Source of the DNA: JBKECF01 sp047974375
Lineage (GTDB): Bacteria; Bacillota; Clostridia; Lachnospirales; CAMZNU01
DNA: 64,000 nt
Direction of reading: 5' to 3'
NCBI GenBank assembly: GCA_047974375.1
Contig: JBKECF010000054.1
Coordinates: forward strand, 1 to 64,000
The position numbers were made by a program, and so were the translations under genes. Every line of letters begins with the position of its first letter. Position 1 is the stretch's first letter. The notes under the pieces are model-generated. The model was not told the origin of the DNA, ran no database searches, and was given only the letters and a program-made list of their open reading frames with translations. Shown here piece after piece: positions 46,601 through 55,907 of the stretch.

Positions 46601-46611
46601 GGAGGAAGACT

Positions 46612-47511
46612 ATGATTAGTGTTGGTATTTTTACTGGATATTATCCCTATGGGTTGCAAGAAACAATAAATAAAATTAAAAAAGATGGCATGAGCTGTGT
46701 GCAATTAGATTTAGAATTTAAGGATCTTGATTTAAGTAGAGGCAAGATAACAAAGGAGAAGGCAAATAAAGTAAGAGATGCCTTTAGAGAAGCGTCATTA
46801 CCTATAGTGTCAATTTCTGCTTATACAAATTTAATTCATCCAGACCCAATTAAAAGAAAATCAAATATAGAGTATGTAAAAGAAATATTAAAGCATGCGC
46901 GTGATTTTGGTACGCCTTATGTTGTAAGTGAAACAGGTACATACAATGTAGATAGCGACTGGCTATATGACGAAAAAAATTCTACAGAAGAAGCCTATCA
47001 AGAGTTTAAAAAGATTGCTTTAGAAATTGCTGATTACGCATATGCACACAATGCAGTATTTTTAGTTGAAAATTATGTTAATAATGTAGTAGGGTCAGTT
47101 AGTCAGGTAGCTAGATTATTCCGTGAGGTGCAACATCCGGGAATAGGCTTATTACTGGATCCAACTAATTATTTTGATGACAGTAATATAGATAATGTAG
47201 ATAAAACAATTGAAGAAATGTTTAATGTTTTAGATCACAAATTTATTATTGCTCATGCAAAAGACTGTAAAAGGACTGAAAATGTAGACTCTAAATTCGG
47301 TGAAGGTTCTGCAGAGCACAATAGCTTTAGAGGGGCTGGAGCTGTAGAACTTCCTGCAGCTGGTCTTGGTGTACTGAATTATGATTTATATATAGAAAAA
47401 TTATCAGAAAATCATCCTAATATACCTATTATTATTGAGCATTTAGATGAAGATGATATACCTAGAGCAAAAGCTTTTGTTGACAATACACTTAAAAAAA
47501 TTGGTGGATAA
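46612..47511 (+). CDS. Sugar phosphate isomerase/epimerase-like TIM-barrel protein
   Basis: A 299-residue xylose-isomerase-like TIM-barrel protein. Metal-ligand candidates are the Glu in FLVENYVNNV, the Asp in LLLDPTNYFDD, the His in FIIAHAKDC, and the Glu in IPIIIEHLDEDD. Length and motifs are typical of epimerases or dehydratases paired with Gfo/Idh enzymes. It is the last gene of the DeoC-led operon and is followed by a strong terminator. The preceding ribosome site is AGGAGG. Confidence 0.83.
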   Translation: MISVGIFTGYYPYGLQETINKIKKDGMSCVQLDLEFKDLDLSRGKITKEKANKVRDAFREASLPIVSISAYTNLIHPDPIKRKSNIEYVKEILKHARDFGTPYVVSETGTYNVDSDWLYDEKNSTEEAYQEFKKIALEIADYAYAHNAVFLVENYVNNVVGSVSQVARLFREVQHPGIGLLLDPTNYFDDSNIDNVDKTIEEMFNVLDHKFIIAHAKDCKRTENVDSKFGEGSAEHNSFRGAGAVELPAAGLGVLNYDLYIEKLSENHPNIPIIIEHLDEDDIPRAKAFVDNTLKKIGG

Positions 47512-47523
47512 TAATTAAAAAAG

Positions 47524-47560
47524 CAGTCCAAATTGCCTATAAAATTTGGACTGTTTTTTT
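47524..47560 (+). terminator. Rho-independent terminator
   Basis: CAGTCCAAATT pairs perfectly with AATTTGGACTG across an eight-base loop and runs into eight T. It ends the DeoC-led operon. Confidence 0.9.
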
Positions 47561-47579
47561 GTGTTTAACAAATTAAAAT

Positions 47580-47620
47580 AATCCACCTTCTTAAAAAATT
47601 AGAATGGTGGATTGTATTTT
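47580..47620 (+). terminator. Second hairpin, possible tandem terminator
   Basis: AATCCACCTTCT pairs with AGAATGGTGGATT with one bulge and is followed by a T-rich run. It stands 20 bp after the first terminator and may reinforce it. Confidence 0.5.
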
Positions 47621-47679
47621 TCTTAACTATACTTATTTTATAAATAGTTATGTACAAGTAGGTATGGAGGAAGAAAAAT

Positions 47680-49077
47680 ATGAAAAAATTAATTAGTAGT
47701 TTATTAGTAAGTGTATTTCTATTTACGGCTTGTGGAACTGGTGCTAGTAATAAGGGGATAAAAATAGAAAATAAAACCGGTGTAAGTAAAACTCAAAATA
47801 CAGACAATGAAGTAGTTGAGTTAACTTATACAGGATGGGGGTCGCCAGCGGAGAAAAAAACAACGCAAAATGTAATAAATAACTTTGAGGCAAATAATCC
47901 CAATATAAAGGTGAAATTTATACACGTGGCAACTGACTATACAACGAAATTAAGTACAATGATTTCCTCGGGAGAAGGTCCCGATGTAGCAATGTTGTAT
48001 GGGGATTTAGCTTTGCAATGGGCAATTCAGGGCCAAATAAAAAATGTTTTAGAAATGGCTGAAGGCGATGAGTCATTTTCTATAGATGATTTTTTGCCAC
48101 AAACAGTGTATTGGTGGGATAAGGATAAAGTAGCAGGCATAAATGGGGCGCTTGAAGTTTTTGGACTAATGTATAACAAAGATGTGCTAAATGAGGCAGG
48201 AATAGATGTGCCTATTAAGGAGGAAGACGCATGGACGTGGGAGGAATTTGTTGAAGTGGCACAGAAACTTACAATTGATCAAAAGGGTAGAAATGCTTTA
48301 GATCCAGACTTCGATGCAAAAAATATTAAGCAATTTGGTTTGTATATACCAGGGGGAGCAACTATGGTTTCCTATGCCATGGCCTATTCAAAGCAAGGGC
48401 TATTAAATGATGAGGGAACAAAGATAAATTTGGCAGGTACAAAAGGCGCCGAGGCTATGCAAAATTTTGCAGACTTAATAACAAAGTACCATGTAGCACC
48501 ATCTCCGGTACAAGCTAAAAGCTTGCCTGGTGGTTCAATTGCACTATCATCTAAAAAAGTGGCAATGATTTGGGATGGGCAGTGGGCTCTTATGGATTTA
48601 GTTGCTAATAAAGTTAATTTTGGGGTGGGAATTGCACCAAAAATGTACGATACGCCATCAACTTTATGTTTAGGTGAACCTATTGTTACTTTTGAAACAA
48701 CAGAACACCCAAATGCAGCATGGAAGTTACAAAAAGCCTTTATGCAAACAGAATACAATATGGAATTAATTGAAGGTGGTTTGTGGATGCCAACACAAAA
48801 ATCTTATTATGAAGATGAGGCTTTGGTTAATCAATGGGCTACAGGTAATCCAGCACATCCAGATGGGTATATACCAGCATTTTTAGATAACGGATTTACA
48901 AATGGTAAACCTGTATTGCTGTATAGCGTAAAGAATTTTCCTAGAATAATGGATGTAATGTCACCGGCTTTAGACAAACTTTATTTAGGGGAAATGACTG
49001 CTGAAGAGGTAATTAGTTCAACAGAAGAAAATATGAATAAGGAAGTACAAGGATTTTATAGTAGACCAGAGCAGTAG
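47680..49077 (+). CDS. Sugar-binding lipoprotein (ABC family 1)
   Basis: A 465-residue extracellular solute-binding protein. Lipobox FTAC gives lipidation at Cys18. The mature part begins VVELTYTGWGSPAEKKTTQN and has the family-1 signature MISSGEGPDVAMLYGD (about residues 88-103). The size is that of monosaccharide-to-trisaccharide binders of the MalE/UgpB type, smaller than the two LplA-like proteins earlier in the window. It is the first gene of the third sugar transporter and directly precedes two permeases. The ribosome site is TGGAGGAAG. Confidence 0.9.
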   Translation: MKKLISSLLVSVFLFTACGTGASNKGIKIENKTGVSKTQNTDNEVVELTYTGWGSPAEKKTTQNVINNFEANNPNIKVKFIHVATDYTTKLSTMISSGEGPDVAMLYGDLALQWAIQGQIKNVLEMAEGDESFSIDDFLPQTVYWWDKDKVAGINGALEVFGLMYNKDVLNEAGIDVPIKEEDAWTWEEFVEVAQKLTIDQKGRNALDPDFDAKNIKQFGLYIPGGATMVSYAMAYSKQGLLNDEGTKINLAGTKGAEAMQNFADLITKYHVAPSPVQAKSLPGGSIALSSKKVAMIWDGQWALMDLVANKVNFGVGIAPKMYDTPSTLCLGEPIVTFETTEHPNAAWKLQKAFMQTEYNMELIEGGLWMPTQKSYYEDEALVNQWATGNPAHPDGYIPAFLDNGFTNGKPVLLYSVKNFPRIMDVMSPALDKLYLGEMTAEEVISSTEENMNKEVQGFYSRPEQ

Positions 49078-49093
49078 AAAGGAGTATTTCATT

Positions 49094-49996
49094 ATGTCGA
49101 AAAGAAAGAAACAAGAAATATTCTTTGGTATATTATTTGCATTGCCAGTTATTTTTGGATTTATAATTTTTGTTTTTATGCCACTTATTGTTAGCTTGGT
49201 AGTAAGTTTGACAGATTATACAATAGCCATGGATGAAATAAATTTTGTAGGACTAAGTAATTATATAAATCTTTTTAATGGTAATGATATTTATTTTTTA
49301 AATTCATTGTTAGTTACTTGTTATTACGTACTTTTAAGTGTCCCTTTGCAAATAGTTTTCTCGTTTTTTGTTGCTCTTACATTAAGTGCGGACATAAAGG
49401 GTCGGTCTTTTTTTCGGACTATATTTTATTTACCAACAATAGTGCCAGCTGTTGCGTCATCAATTTTATGGATGATGTTATTTGACCCAGATACAGGAAT
49501 ATTTAATGCTATATTAGATAAATTAGGGTTACCTACAAGTTTGTGGATATACGGTGAGAATACAGTTATTCCATCTTTGGCTATTATGAGTTTATGGACC
49601 ATTGGAGGAACTGTTGTAATATTTTTGGCAGGAATACAAAATGTACCTAAGGAATTGTACGAAGCTGTGAAGGTTGATGGAGGTAATACATTAGTTAGGT
49701 TGCGTAACATTACTCTGCCTATGGTTTCACCTACTATTTTTTTTAATTTAATTATGAGTTTTATAGGAAGCTTTCAAGTATTTAGTCAAGCATACATAAT
49801 GACAAATGGTGGTCCAAATAATAAATCTATGTTCTATGTATTTTATATGTACAGGGAAGCTTTTACCTATGGCCATTTAGGGGTTGCCTCTGCTTTAGGG
49901 TGGATTTTGTTTATTATAATATTATTATTGACTATGATAGTCTTTAGGTCATCATCGGTTTGGGTATTTTATGAAGGTGAGGTGAAAAATAATTGA
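49094..49996 (+). CDS. Sugar ABC transporter permease (MalF/UgpA type)
   Basis: A 300-residue CUT1 permease with six helices. The EAA loop is ELYEAVKVDGGNTLVRLRNI (about residues 187-206), and the AYIMTNGGPNNKSMFYVFYM block is typical of the MalF/UgpA branch. The ATG has AAAGGAG upstream. Its end overlaps the next permease start by four bases, which indicates coupled translation. Confidence 0.9.
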   Translation: MSKRKKQEIFFGILFALPVIFGFIIFVFMPLIVSLVVSLTDYTIAMDEINFVGLSNYINLFNGNDIYFLNSLLVTCYYVLLSVPLQIVFSFFVALTLSADIKGRSFFRTIFYLPTIVPAVASSILWMMLFDPDTGIFNAILDKLGLPTSLWIYGENTVIPSLAIMSLWTIGGTVVIFLAGIQNVPKELYEAVKVDGGNTLVRLRNITLPMVSPTIFFNLIMSFIGSFQVFSQAYIMTNGGPNNKSMFYVFYMYREAFTYGHLGVASALGWILFIIILLLTMIVFRSSSVWVFYEGEVKNN

Positions 49997-50829
49997 GAAA
50001 ATCAAAAATTAGTTTTTCTAACTTGCTTTTATATGTCTTTTTAATATTTGGTTCGATAGTTTGTTTATTCCCTTTTTATTGGATGGTACGAAGTTCCTTC
50101 ATGGATATGGGACAAATATTTATTATGCCTCCTAAATTAGTTCCAAATCCTTTAATAAAGACAAATTATATAGATGCCTTAGATGTAATGCCTTATTTTC
50201 GATATTTAAGGAATACGCTTATTATTGTGGTTTCTAGTGTTTTAGGTGCAATATTTGCAGCATCTTTATGCGCTTTTAGTTTTACTAGGATGCGTTGGCC
50301 GGGGCGAGATAAAATTTTTATAATTATATTAACAAGCCTTATGATGCCAGGTATTGTAACTTTAATTCCAACATTTATGATGTGGTCTAAATTAGGTTTT
50401 ACAAATACATTAGTACCTTTAACTGTGCCTATATGGTTTGGTGGTAGTGTTTACAATATATTTTTGTTTAGGCAATTTTTTATGACAATACCAAGGGAAT
50501 TGGACGAGGCTTCCTATGTTGATGGAGCGACTTTTTTTCAGGTATATAGAAAAGTTATACTTCCATTGGCAAAACCAGCAGCAGTAATAGTAGGATTATT
50601 TTCTTTTTTGGGAAGTTGGAATGACTTTATGGGTCCTCTTATTTATTTACATGATGAGACAAAATATACTTTGTCTTTAGGGTTGCAACTATTTCAAGGT
50701 TCTTATACTGCCCAGTGGCATTTATTAATGGCTGCATCGGTTTTAGTAATAATACCATCTATACTAGTTTTTTTTGTAGGACAAAGGTATATCATTGATG
50801 GAATATCAACAACAGGACTTAAAGGCTAA
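49993..50829 (+). CDS. Sugar ABC transporter permease (MalG/UgpE type)
   Basis: A 278-residue CUT1 permease. The start is TTG 49993, inside the end of the previous gene, with GGTGAGG upstream. Six helices are predicted. The EAA loop is ELDEASYVDGATFFQVYRKV, and the C-terminus YIIDGISTTGLKG is typical. No ATPase gene follows, so the complex must borrow one. Confidence 0.9.
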   Translation: MRKSKISFSNLLLYVFLIFGSIVCLFPFYWMVRSSFMDMGQIFIMPPKLVPNPLIKTNYIDALDVMPYFRYLRNTLIIVVSSVLGAIFAASLCAFSFTRMRWPGRDKIFIIILTSLMMPGIVTLIPTFMMWSKLGFTNTLVPLTVPIWFGGSVYNIFLFRQFFMTIPRELDEASYVDGATFFQVYRKVILPLAKPAAVIVGLFSFLGSWNDFMGPLIYLHDETKYTLSLGLQLFQGSYTAQWHLLMAASVLVIIPSILVFFVGQRYIIDGISTTGLKG

Positions 50830-50934
50830 AGTTACAAAAGATAAAATAGTTTACTTTTCGTAAAAATTTAGAAATTTTGAGCAAAATATTCAAAATATAA
50901 TTATTACGTAGACTAAAGTAAAAAAGGAGCAAAT

Positions 50935-52917
50935 ATGGAATATATAAAAAGATCTATCCATAAGAATATAAAAATAACTGAAGGCTTTTGGAAGGAACAA
51001 ATAGATAAAATATCTACAATAACAGCAAGGGACATTTTGAATAAATTTAGTAATGACCATGAAGAAGGTTTAATGAGTAATTATGAATATGTTATAAATG
51101 GTGAAACTGGAAAACACGTAGGTCCCCCTTGGTATGATGGCTTAATAAACGAAGTTATAAGAGGTCTAAGTGACTTAATTAGTATAAATTATGATGAATA
51201 TATAGATAATAAAATAGAAGAGTATGTAAACAAAATTAAAGATGCACAAAATATCTCTGCTGACGGGTATGTAAATACTTATACAACACTAATGTGTCCG
51301 GATCAGAAATGGGGCAAAAATGGTGGTAGCCTTTTGTGGCAACATGAATTGTATAATATAGGGTGCTTAGTGGAAGGAGGAGTACATTATTTTTTAGCTA
51401 CAGGAAAAATAACACTATTAGTTTGTGGCATTAAGGCGGTAAATTGCCTGTGTAATAATATAGGTGAAGAGCCGAGATATAATATAGTTCCGGCTCATTC
51501 ATTACCAGAGGAAGCTATTCTTAAATTGTACAGACTTTTGACTGATGAAGTTAAGCTAAAAGATAATATTGCAGAAAAATATAACGTCACTATAGAGCCA
51601 AAAGATTATTTAGAGTTAGTTAAGTTTTGGTATGACCACAGAGGAGTGCATCACAATAGGGTTTCATATCCACCTTATATGGGGGAATATGCACAGGATC
51701 ATTGCACTATAGACCATCAACATGAGGCTGTAGGACATGCAGTAAGAGCTGCATTAATGTATACAGGGCTAGTTACTTTAGGTATTGAGCTAGAGGATAA
51801 TAAATATATAGAGATATCAAAGAGAATATGGGAAAATGTAGAAAAAACTAAACTTCATGTAAGTGGTGGAATAGGTGCTATACATAATGAGGAAAGGTTT
51901 GGATATCAATATGATTTGCCTAATAATGCATATTTGGAAACTTGTGCAGGTGTTGCAATGATATTTTGGGCAAGTGAACTTTTTAGAGCAGAGCAAAAAT
52001 CAAATTATATTGACGTATTGGAAAGAGCTTTATATAACAATGTACTTCCAGGATTATCTATTAGCGGAACTAAGTATTTTTATGAAAATCCCTTAAGAAG
52101 TGATGGAAGTGTTGAACGTTGGGAATGGCACGGCTGCCCTTGTTGCCCACCTATGTTTATTAAAGTTATGGGAAGTTTGCAAGATTATATATATGGAGTA
52201 AAAAGTAATAATATATTTGTTAATTTATTTATAGGTAGTAGTATGAGCTTTTTTATAGATGAAGAAAACATAACTATAGAACAAAAAGGTACTTTCCCTT
52301 TGAAAGGCGACGGCAAAATCATACTGCATTTGAATAACAGGAAGAAGTTTACAGTGTCTATTAGAAAGCCAAAATGGGCAGTAGATATGGTAATAAATTG
52401 TAGTGGGGAAAAATATTTACATTCTACGGAAAATGGTTATATTGAAATTACAAGAGAATGGCAAGATAGAGATGAAATAGATATAGAAGTATTGATGCCA
52501 CCAACAAAAATAGAGGCACATCCATTTGTTAAAGAAAATCGTGGTAAGGTTGCACTTTTTAAAGGTCCTTTGCTCTATTGTTTTGAGGAAATAGATAATG
52601 ATGTGGATGTTCATAATATTATATTATGTAATGATGCGCTTAAGGAAGAGGGAGTGGAAGTTTGTGGCGTAAAAACTATTGCAATTACAGGAAAAACTAA
52701 AACAGGTTATCCCTTTAAAGCGATACCATATTATTTATGGAATAACAGAAGCAAAGGAAAAATGGAAGTTTGGGTAAAGCAAATAAAAGATGGTGAAAAT
52801 TTAGATGAGCTATTAAATGCTCCAAATACCCCTTTTGCTGCACACAGAAGTACACCTCTTACAATATCAAATAAATTAGATGGTTGGGATGGTTTGCTTT
52901 ATAGAAAATTTAGCTAA
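50935..52917 (+). CDS. GH127 family beta-L-arabinofuranosidase
   Basis: A 660-residue retaining glycosidase of family GH127. In the characterised enzyme HypBA1, zinc is bound by one Glu and three Cys, one of which is the nucleophile. The corresponding residues are visible here: Glu335 and Cys337 in AYLETCAG, and Cys403-Cys404 in HGCPCCPPM. The acid/base region GGIGAIHNEERFG (about 311-323) is also conserved. HypBA1-type enzymes release beta-L-arabinofuranose from hydroxyproline-linked arabinans of plant cell-wall proteins. There is no signal peptide, so it acts on imported oligosaccharides. A 105-bp gap separates it from the transporter. The glycyl radical enzyme follows after 13 bp. Confidence 0.9.
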   Translation: MEYIKRSIHKNIKITEGFWKEQIDKISTITARDILNKFSNDHEEGLMSNYEYVINGETGKHVGPPWYDGLINEVIRGLSDLISINYDEYIDNKIEEYVNKIKDAQNISADGYVNTYTTLMCPDQKWGKNGGSLLWQHELYNIGCLVEGGVHYFLATGKITLLVCGIKAVNCLCNNIGEEPRYNIVPAHSLPEEAILKLYRLLTDEVKLKDNIAEKYNVTIEPKDYLELVKFWYDHRGVHHNRVSYPPYMGEYAQDHCTIDHQHEAVGHAVRAALMYTGLVTLGIELEDNKYIEISKRIWENVEKTKLHVSGGIGAIHNEERFGYQYDLPNNAYLETCAGVAMIFWASELFRAEQKSNYIDVLERALYNNVLPGLSISGTKYFYENPLRSDGSVERWEWHGCPCCPPMFIKVMGSLQDYIYGVKSNNIFVNLFIGSSMSFFIDEENITIEQKGTFPLKGDGKIILHLNNRKKFTVSIRKPKWAVDMVINCSGEKYLHSTENGYIEITREWQDRDEIDIEVLMPPTKIEAHPFVKENRGKVALFKGPLLYCFEEIDNDVDVHNIILCNDALKEEGVEVCGVKTIAITGKTKTGYPFKAIPYYLWNNRSKGKMEVWVKQIKDGENLDELLNAPNTPFAAHRSTPLTISNKLDGWDGLLYRKFS

Positions 52918-52930
52918 TAGGAGTGATATA

Positions 52931-54985
52931 ATGACTCAAAGGATTAAAGAACTTTTAATAAGTTTAAGAACTAAAGAACATCATATATATAGAAAAAGTG
53001 TAGACTATTTAGAAACTAACTATTTTGAAGAAAATAGTGTTCCTGTTACAAAACGTGTTACTAGTCGTTTTTTAGAAGTATTAAAAAATGAAACGCCTAT
53101 AATAATGAAAAATCAGCGCATAGTATTTATGAGGACAGTTAAAAATTTACCTGAAATTTTTACAAAAAATGAAATGGAAAATATTAAAAATAAAAATTAT
53201 TTTATTCATGAAATAGGACGTGTTTGTAATATTGCTGGTGACTATGAAAGAATTATTAATAATGGACTTGAATATGAAAAAAATAAATGTATAAAGTTAA
53301 TGGATAGTGCAAACGGTGAGGAGAAATTTTTTTTAGAATCTATTATCGAATCCATAAATGGAATATACGAAATTGCAGATAGATACAAAAAACTGGCTGA
53401 AGAGCAAGGATTAACTGAAGTAGCAAAAGTTTTGCGTAACGTACCAAGGCAAAAGGCAAATAGTTTTTTAGAAGCGTTGCAATTTTTTAGAATTTTACAT
53501 TTTTCTCTTTGGTGCGAGGGTGTTTATCACAATATAGTAGGAAGATTTGATCAGTATATGTATCCTTATATGAAAAATGATTTGGATAAAGGTATTTTAA
53601 CTAGAGATGAAGCACAAGAATTGTTAGAGGAATTCTTTATTACTTTTAATTTAGATAGCGATTTATATGTTGGCGTTCAGCAGGGTGATAATGGACAAAG
53701 CATGATGTTAGGAGGAGTTGATAAAAAGGGTAATAATTCTTTTAATGAATTAAGCTCCATGTGTTTAAAGGCTTCTAAAAATTTACTTTTAATTGATCCT
53801 AAAATTAATTTACGTGTAAATAAAAATACACCTTTGGAACTATACAAGGAAGGGACTGAGTTAACAAAAGTTGGTTTAGGTTTTCCGCAATATTCTAACG
53901 ATGATATAGTTATAGAGGGACTAGTAAAAAAAGGCTATGATTTAGAGGATGCAAGAGATTATACCGTTGCAGCTTGTTGGGAGTTTATTATTCCTAAAGT
54001 GGCCATGGATATTCCAAATATTGGCTCTATAAATTTTCCGTCAATCCTAAATCATTCTTTTGAAAAGTATATTTATAAATGTCAATCCTATGAAGAATTT
54101 TATTCTTGCTTTTTTGAAGAAGTTGGCGAAAAATGTAGGGAAATACTAGATAGAGTCAAAAATATTTACATTGTGAGTTCGCCAGTTATGTCATTAATGA
54201 TGAAAGATTGTATAGAGAATAAGCGAGATATTGCTTTAGGAAGTAAATATAATAATTATGGTTACCATGGAGTGGGTATAGCAACTGCAGTAGATGCGTT
54301 AGCAGTAATAAAAAAGTGTATATTTGACGAGCTTAGCTTGTCTAAAGATGCGGCAATAGCAATAATTAAAGATAAAGATTTTTCTGAAGAAATATTTTTG
54401 CGTTTAAGATATGAAGAAAAAAAATTCGGAAGTAATGATGAATTGACAAACAAAATTGCTTGTAATTTAATTAATGATTTTGGTAATTCTGTAGAGGGAT
54501 TAGTAAATGAACGTGGAGGTTGTGTACGTGCTGGAACAGGTACGGCTATGTATTATTTATGGCATGCAGCCAGTATGTCCAATGCTTTAAGCGGACATCG
54601 AAAAGGTGAGAATTATTCAGCCAACTATGCACCGGAACTATTTGTAAAGGATATTGGACCCTTGTCTAATATTATGTCTTTATCTTCACCAGATTTTACA
54701 CAAGCTATAAATGGAGGACCGCTGACCATTGAATTTCATTCATCTGTATTTAAAAATAATGATGGTATTGATAAAGTGGCAAAGCTAATTAAGCAGTTTA
54801 TAGTAAATGGAGGACATCAATTACAACTAAATTCTGTAAATGCAGAAATAATGCGACAAGCACAAAAAAAACCGGATGAATATAAAAATTTAATTGTAAG
54901 AATATGGGGCTGGAGTGCTTATTTTGTTGAACTTGATAAAGAGTATCAAGACCATGTAATACAAAGGCATGAATTTTCTATATAG
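52931..54985 (+). CDS. Divergent glycyl radical enzyme (PFL-like), unknown substrate
   Basis: A 684-residue member of the pyruvate-formate-lyase/dehydratase superfamily. The predicted glycyl radical site is Gly660 in IVRIWGWSAYF, aligned with the usual RVAGYSDHF but with Trp on both sides of the Gly. The predicted thiyl Cys is Cys349 in TVAACWEFIIP, where most dehydratases have GCVE. The following Glu351 keeps the Cys-x-Glu spacing of radical dehydratases. Other family blocks are present (MMLGGVDKKGNNSFNELSSM, GLGFPQYSNDDIV, HGVGIATAVDAL, NGGHQLQLNSV). It is about 100 residues shorter than typical diol and hydroxyproline dehydratases. I chose ATG 52931 with AGGAG upstream; an open frame from 52880 overlaps the GH127 gene. 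The activase gene follows. Confidence 0.85.
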   Translation: MTQRIKELLISLRTKEHHIYRKSVDYLETNYFEENSVPVTKRVTSRFLEVLKNETPIIMKNQRIVFMRTVKNLPEIFTKNEMENIKNKNYFIHEIGRVCNIAGDYERIINNGLEYEKNKCIKLMDSANGEEKFFLESIIESINGIYEIADRYKKLAEEQGLTEVAKVLRNVPRQKANSFLEALQFFRILHFSLWCEGVYHNIVGRFDQYMYPYMKNDLDKGILTRDEAQELLEEFFITFNLDSDLYVGVQQGDNGQSMMLGGVDKKGNNSFNELSSMCLKASKNLLLIDPKINLRVNKNTPLELYKEGTELTKVGLGFPQYSNDDIVIEGLVKKGYDLEDARDYTVAACWEFIIPKVAMDIPNIGSINFPSILNHSFEKYIYKCQSYEEFYSCFFEEVGEKCREILDRVKNIYIVSSPVMSLMMKDCIENKRDIALGSKYNNYGYHGVGIATAVDALAVIKKCIFDELSLSKDAAIAIIKDKDFSEEIFLRLRYEEKKFGSNDELTNKIACNLINDFGNSVEGLVNERGGCVRAGTGTAMYYLWHAASMSNALSGHRKGENYSANYAPELFVKDIGPLSNIMSLSSPDFTQAINGGPLTIEFHSSVFKNNDGIDKVAKLIKQFIVNGGHQLQLNSVNAEIMRQAQKKPDEYKNLIVRIWGWSAYFVELDKEYQDHVIQRHEFSI

Positions 54986-55011
54986 CATATACATTTGGAG
55001 AAAGGGGATAA

Positions 55012-55863
55012 ATGTCTAAGGGAGTAATTTTTGATATAAAGGAATTTAGTGTTTATGATGGACCTGATATACGAACTACGGTTTTTTTAAAAGGTTGTCC
55101 TCTTAGATGTATATGGTGTCATAATCCAGAGGGCTTGAAGATAGAAAAAGAAATAATGTTTTCTGAACAAGGTTGTTTGCATTGTAATAAGTGTAAACAG
55201 CCTTGTAGTCATAAGGAATGTGTAGGACTTGAACGGTGTATAAAATCTTGTCCCCAAGGGAAAATAAGATTAAAAGGGGAGGAAGTAGTTGCTACAGATT
55301 TATCTAAAAGACTAATAGAGCAGGCTAATTTTTTTGAAAGTAGCGGTGTTACTTTTTCAGGAGGCGAGCCTACAATGCAACCTGAATTTTTGCTAGAAAT
55401 GCTATATTTACTTAAAAATATGCATACTGTTGTAGAAACTTGTGCTTATACAGATGAAGTTGTTTTTAAAGAAGTTATGGAAATGTCAGATTTAATGTAT
55501 ATTGATATAAAATATATGGATAGAGATGTACATAAAAAATTAACTGGTGTGTATAATGATATTATATTTAAAAATATTGAAACTATTGAAAAGTCAGGTA
55601 AAAATTTTGTTTTAAGAATACCTGTTATTTATGGCATAAATGACGATGAGAAAAATATAAAGGAGACAATAAACTTTGCTAAGGATATTTCGGGTTTAAT
55701 ATCTTTGGATTTTTTATCATATAACCATTTCGCAGGAAGTAAGTATAAAATGCTCAACAAAAAATATATTCTAGAAGGTAAGATTAATAAAAATAAAAAA
55801 ATAAATTTGCCTATATCTTTATTGGAAGAGGCGAGAATTAATTATAAAATTTTTGAATTATAA
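55012..55863 (+). CDS. Glycyl radical enzyme activase (radical SAM)
   Basis: A 283-residue radical SAM protein that installs the glycyl radical on the preceding enzyme. The SAM cluster motif is Cys29, Cys33 and Cys36 (GCPLRCIWCHNPEG). An inserted ferredoxin-like segment has seven Cys (55, 58, 61, 65, 70, 76 and 80), enough for one or perhaps two auxiliary [4Fe-4S] clusters, as in dehydratase activases but not in PflA. TFSGGEPTMQP is the SAM-binding GGE motif. It lies 26 bp after the glycyl radical enzyme gene with AGAAAGGGG upstream. The last gene of this transcript, it is followed by a bidirectional terminator. Confidence 0.92.
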   Translation: MSKGVIFDIKEFSVYDGPDIRTTVFLKGCPLRCIWCHNPEGLKIEKEIMFSEQGCLHCNKCKQPCSHKECVGLERCIKSCPQGKIRLKGEEVVATDLSKRLIEQANFFESSGVTFSGGEPTMQPEFLLEMLYLLKNMHTVVETCAYTDEVVFKEVMEMSDLMYIDIKYMDRDVHKKLTGVYNDIIFKNIETIEKSGKNFVLRIPVIYGINDDEKNIKETINFAKDISGLISLDFLSYNHFAGSKYKMLNKKYILEGKINKNKKINLPISLLEEARINYKIFEL

Positions 55864-55876
55864 TTATGTAATATAA

Positions 55877-55907
55877 AATTATGCTGCCCTATAGGGGCAG
55901 CATAATT
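55877..55907. terminator. Bidirectional terminator, perfect 13-bp stem
   Basis: AATTATGCTGCCC (55877-55889) pairs perfectly with GGGCAGCATAATT (55895-55907) around a five-base loop. It separates the activase gene (+) from the sensor kinase gene (-) and overlaps the kinase stop codon. Confidence 0.85.

Noticed and set aside
52931..54985. trans-4-hydroxyproline dehydratase (HypD), suggested by the GH127 neighbour.
   Set aside because: The overall fold is shared, but the thiyl and glycyl motifs (ACWEF, IWGWSA) and the length differ strongly from HypD. No pyrroline-5-carboxylate reductase gene is adjacent.
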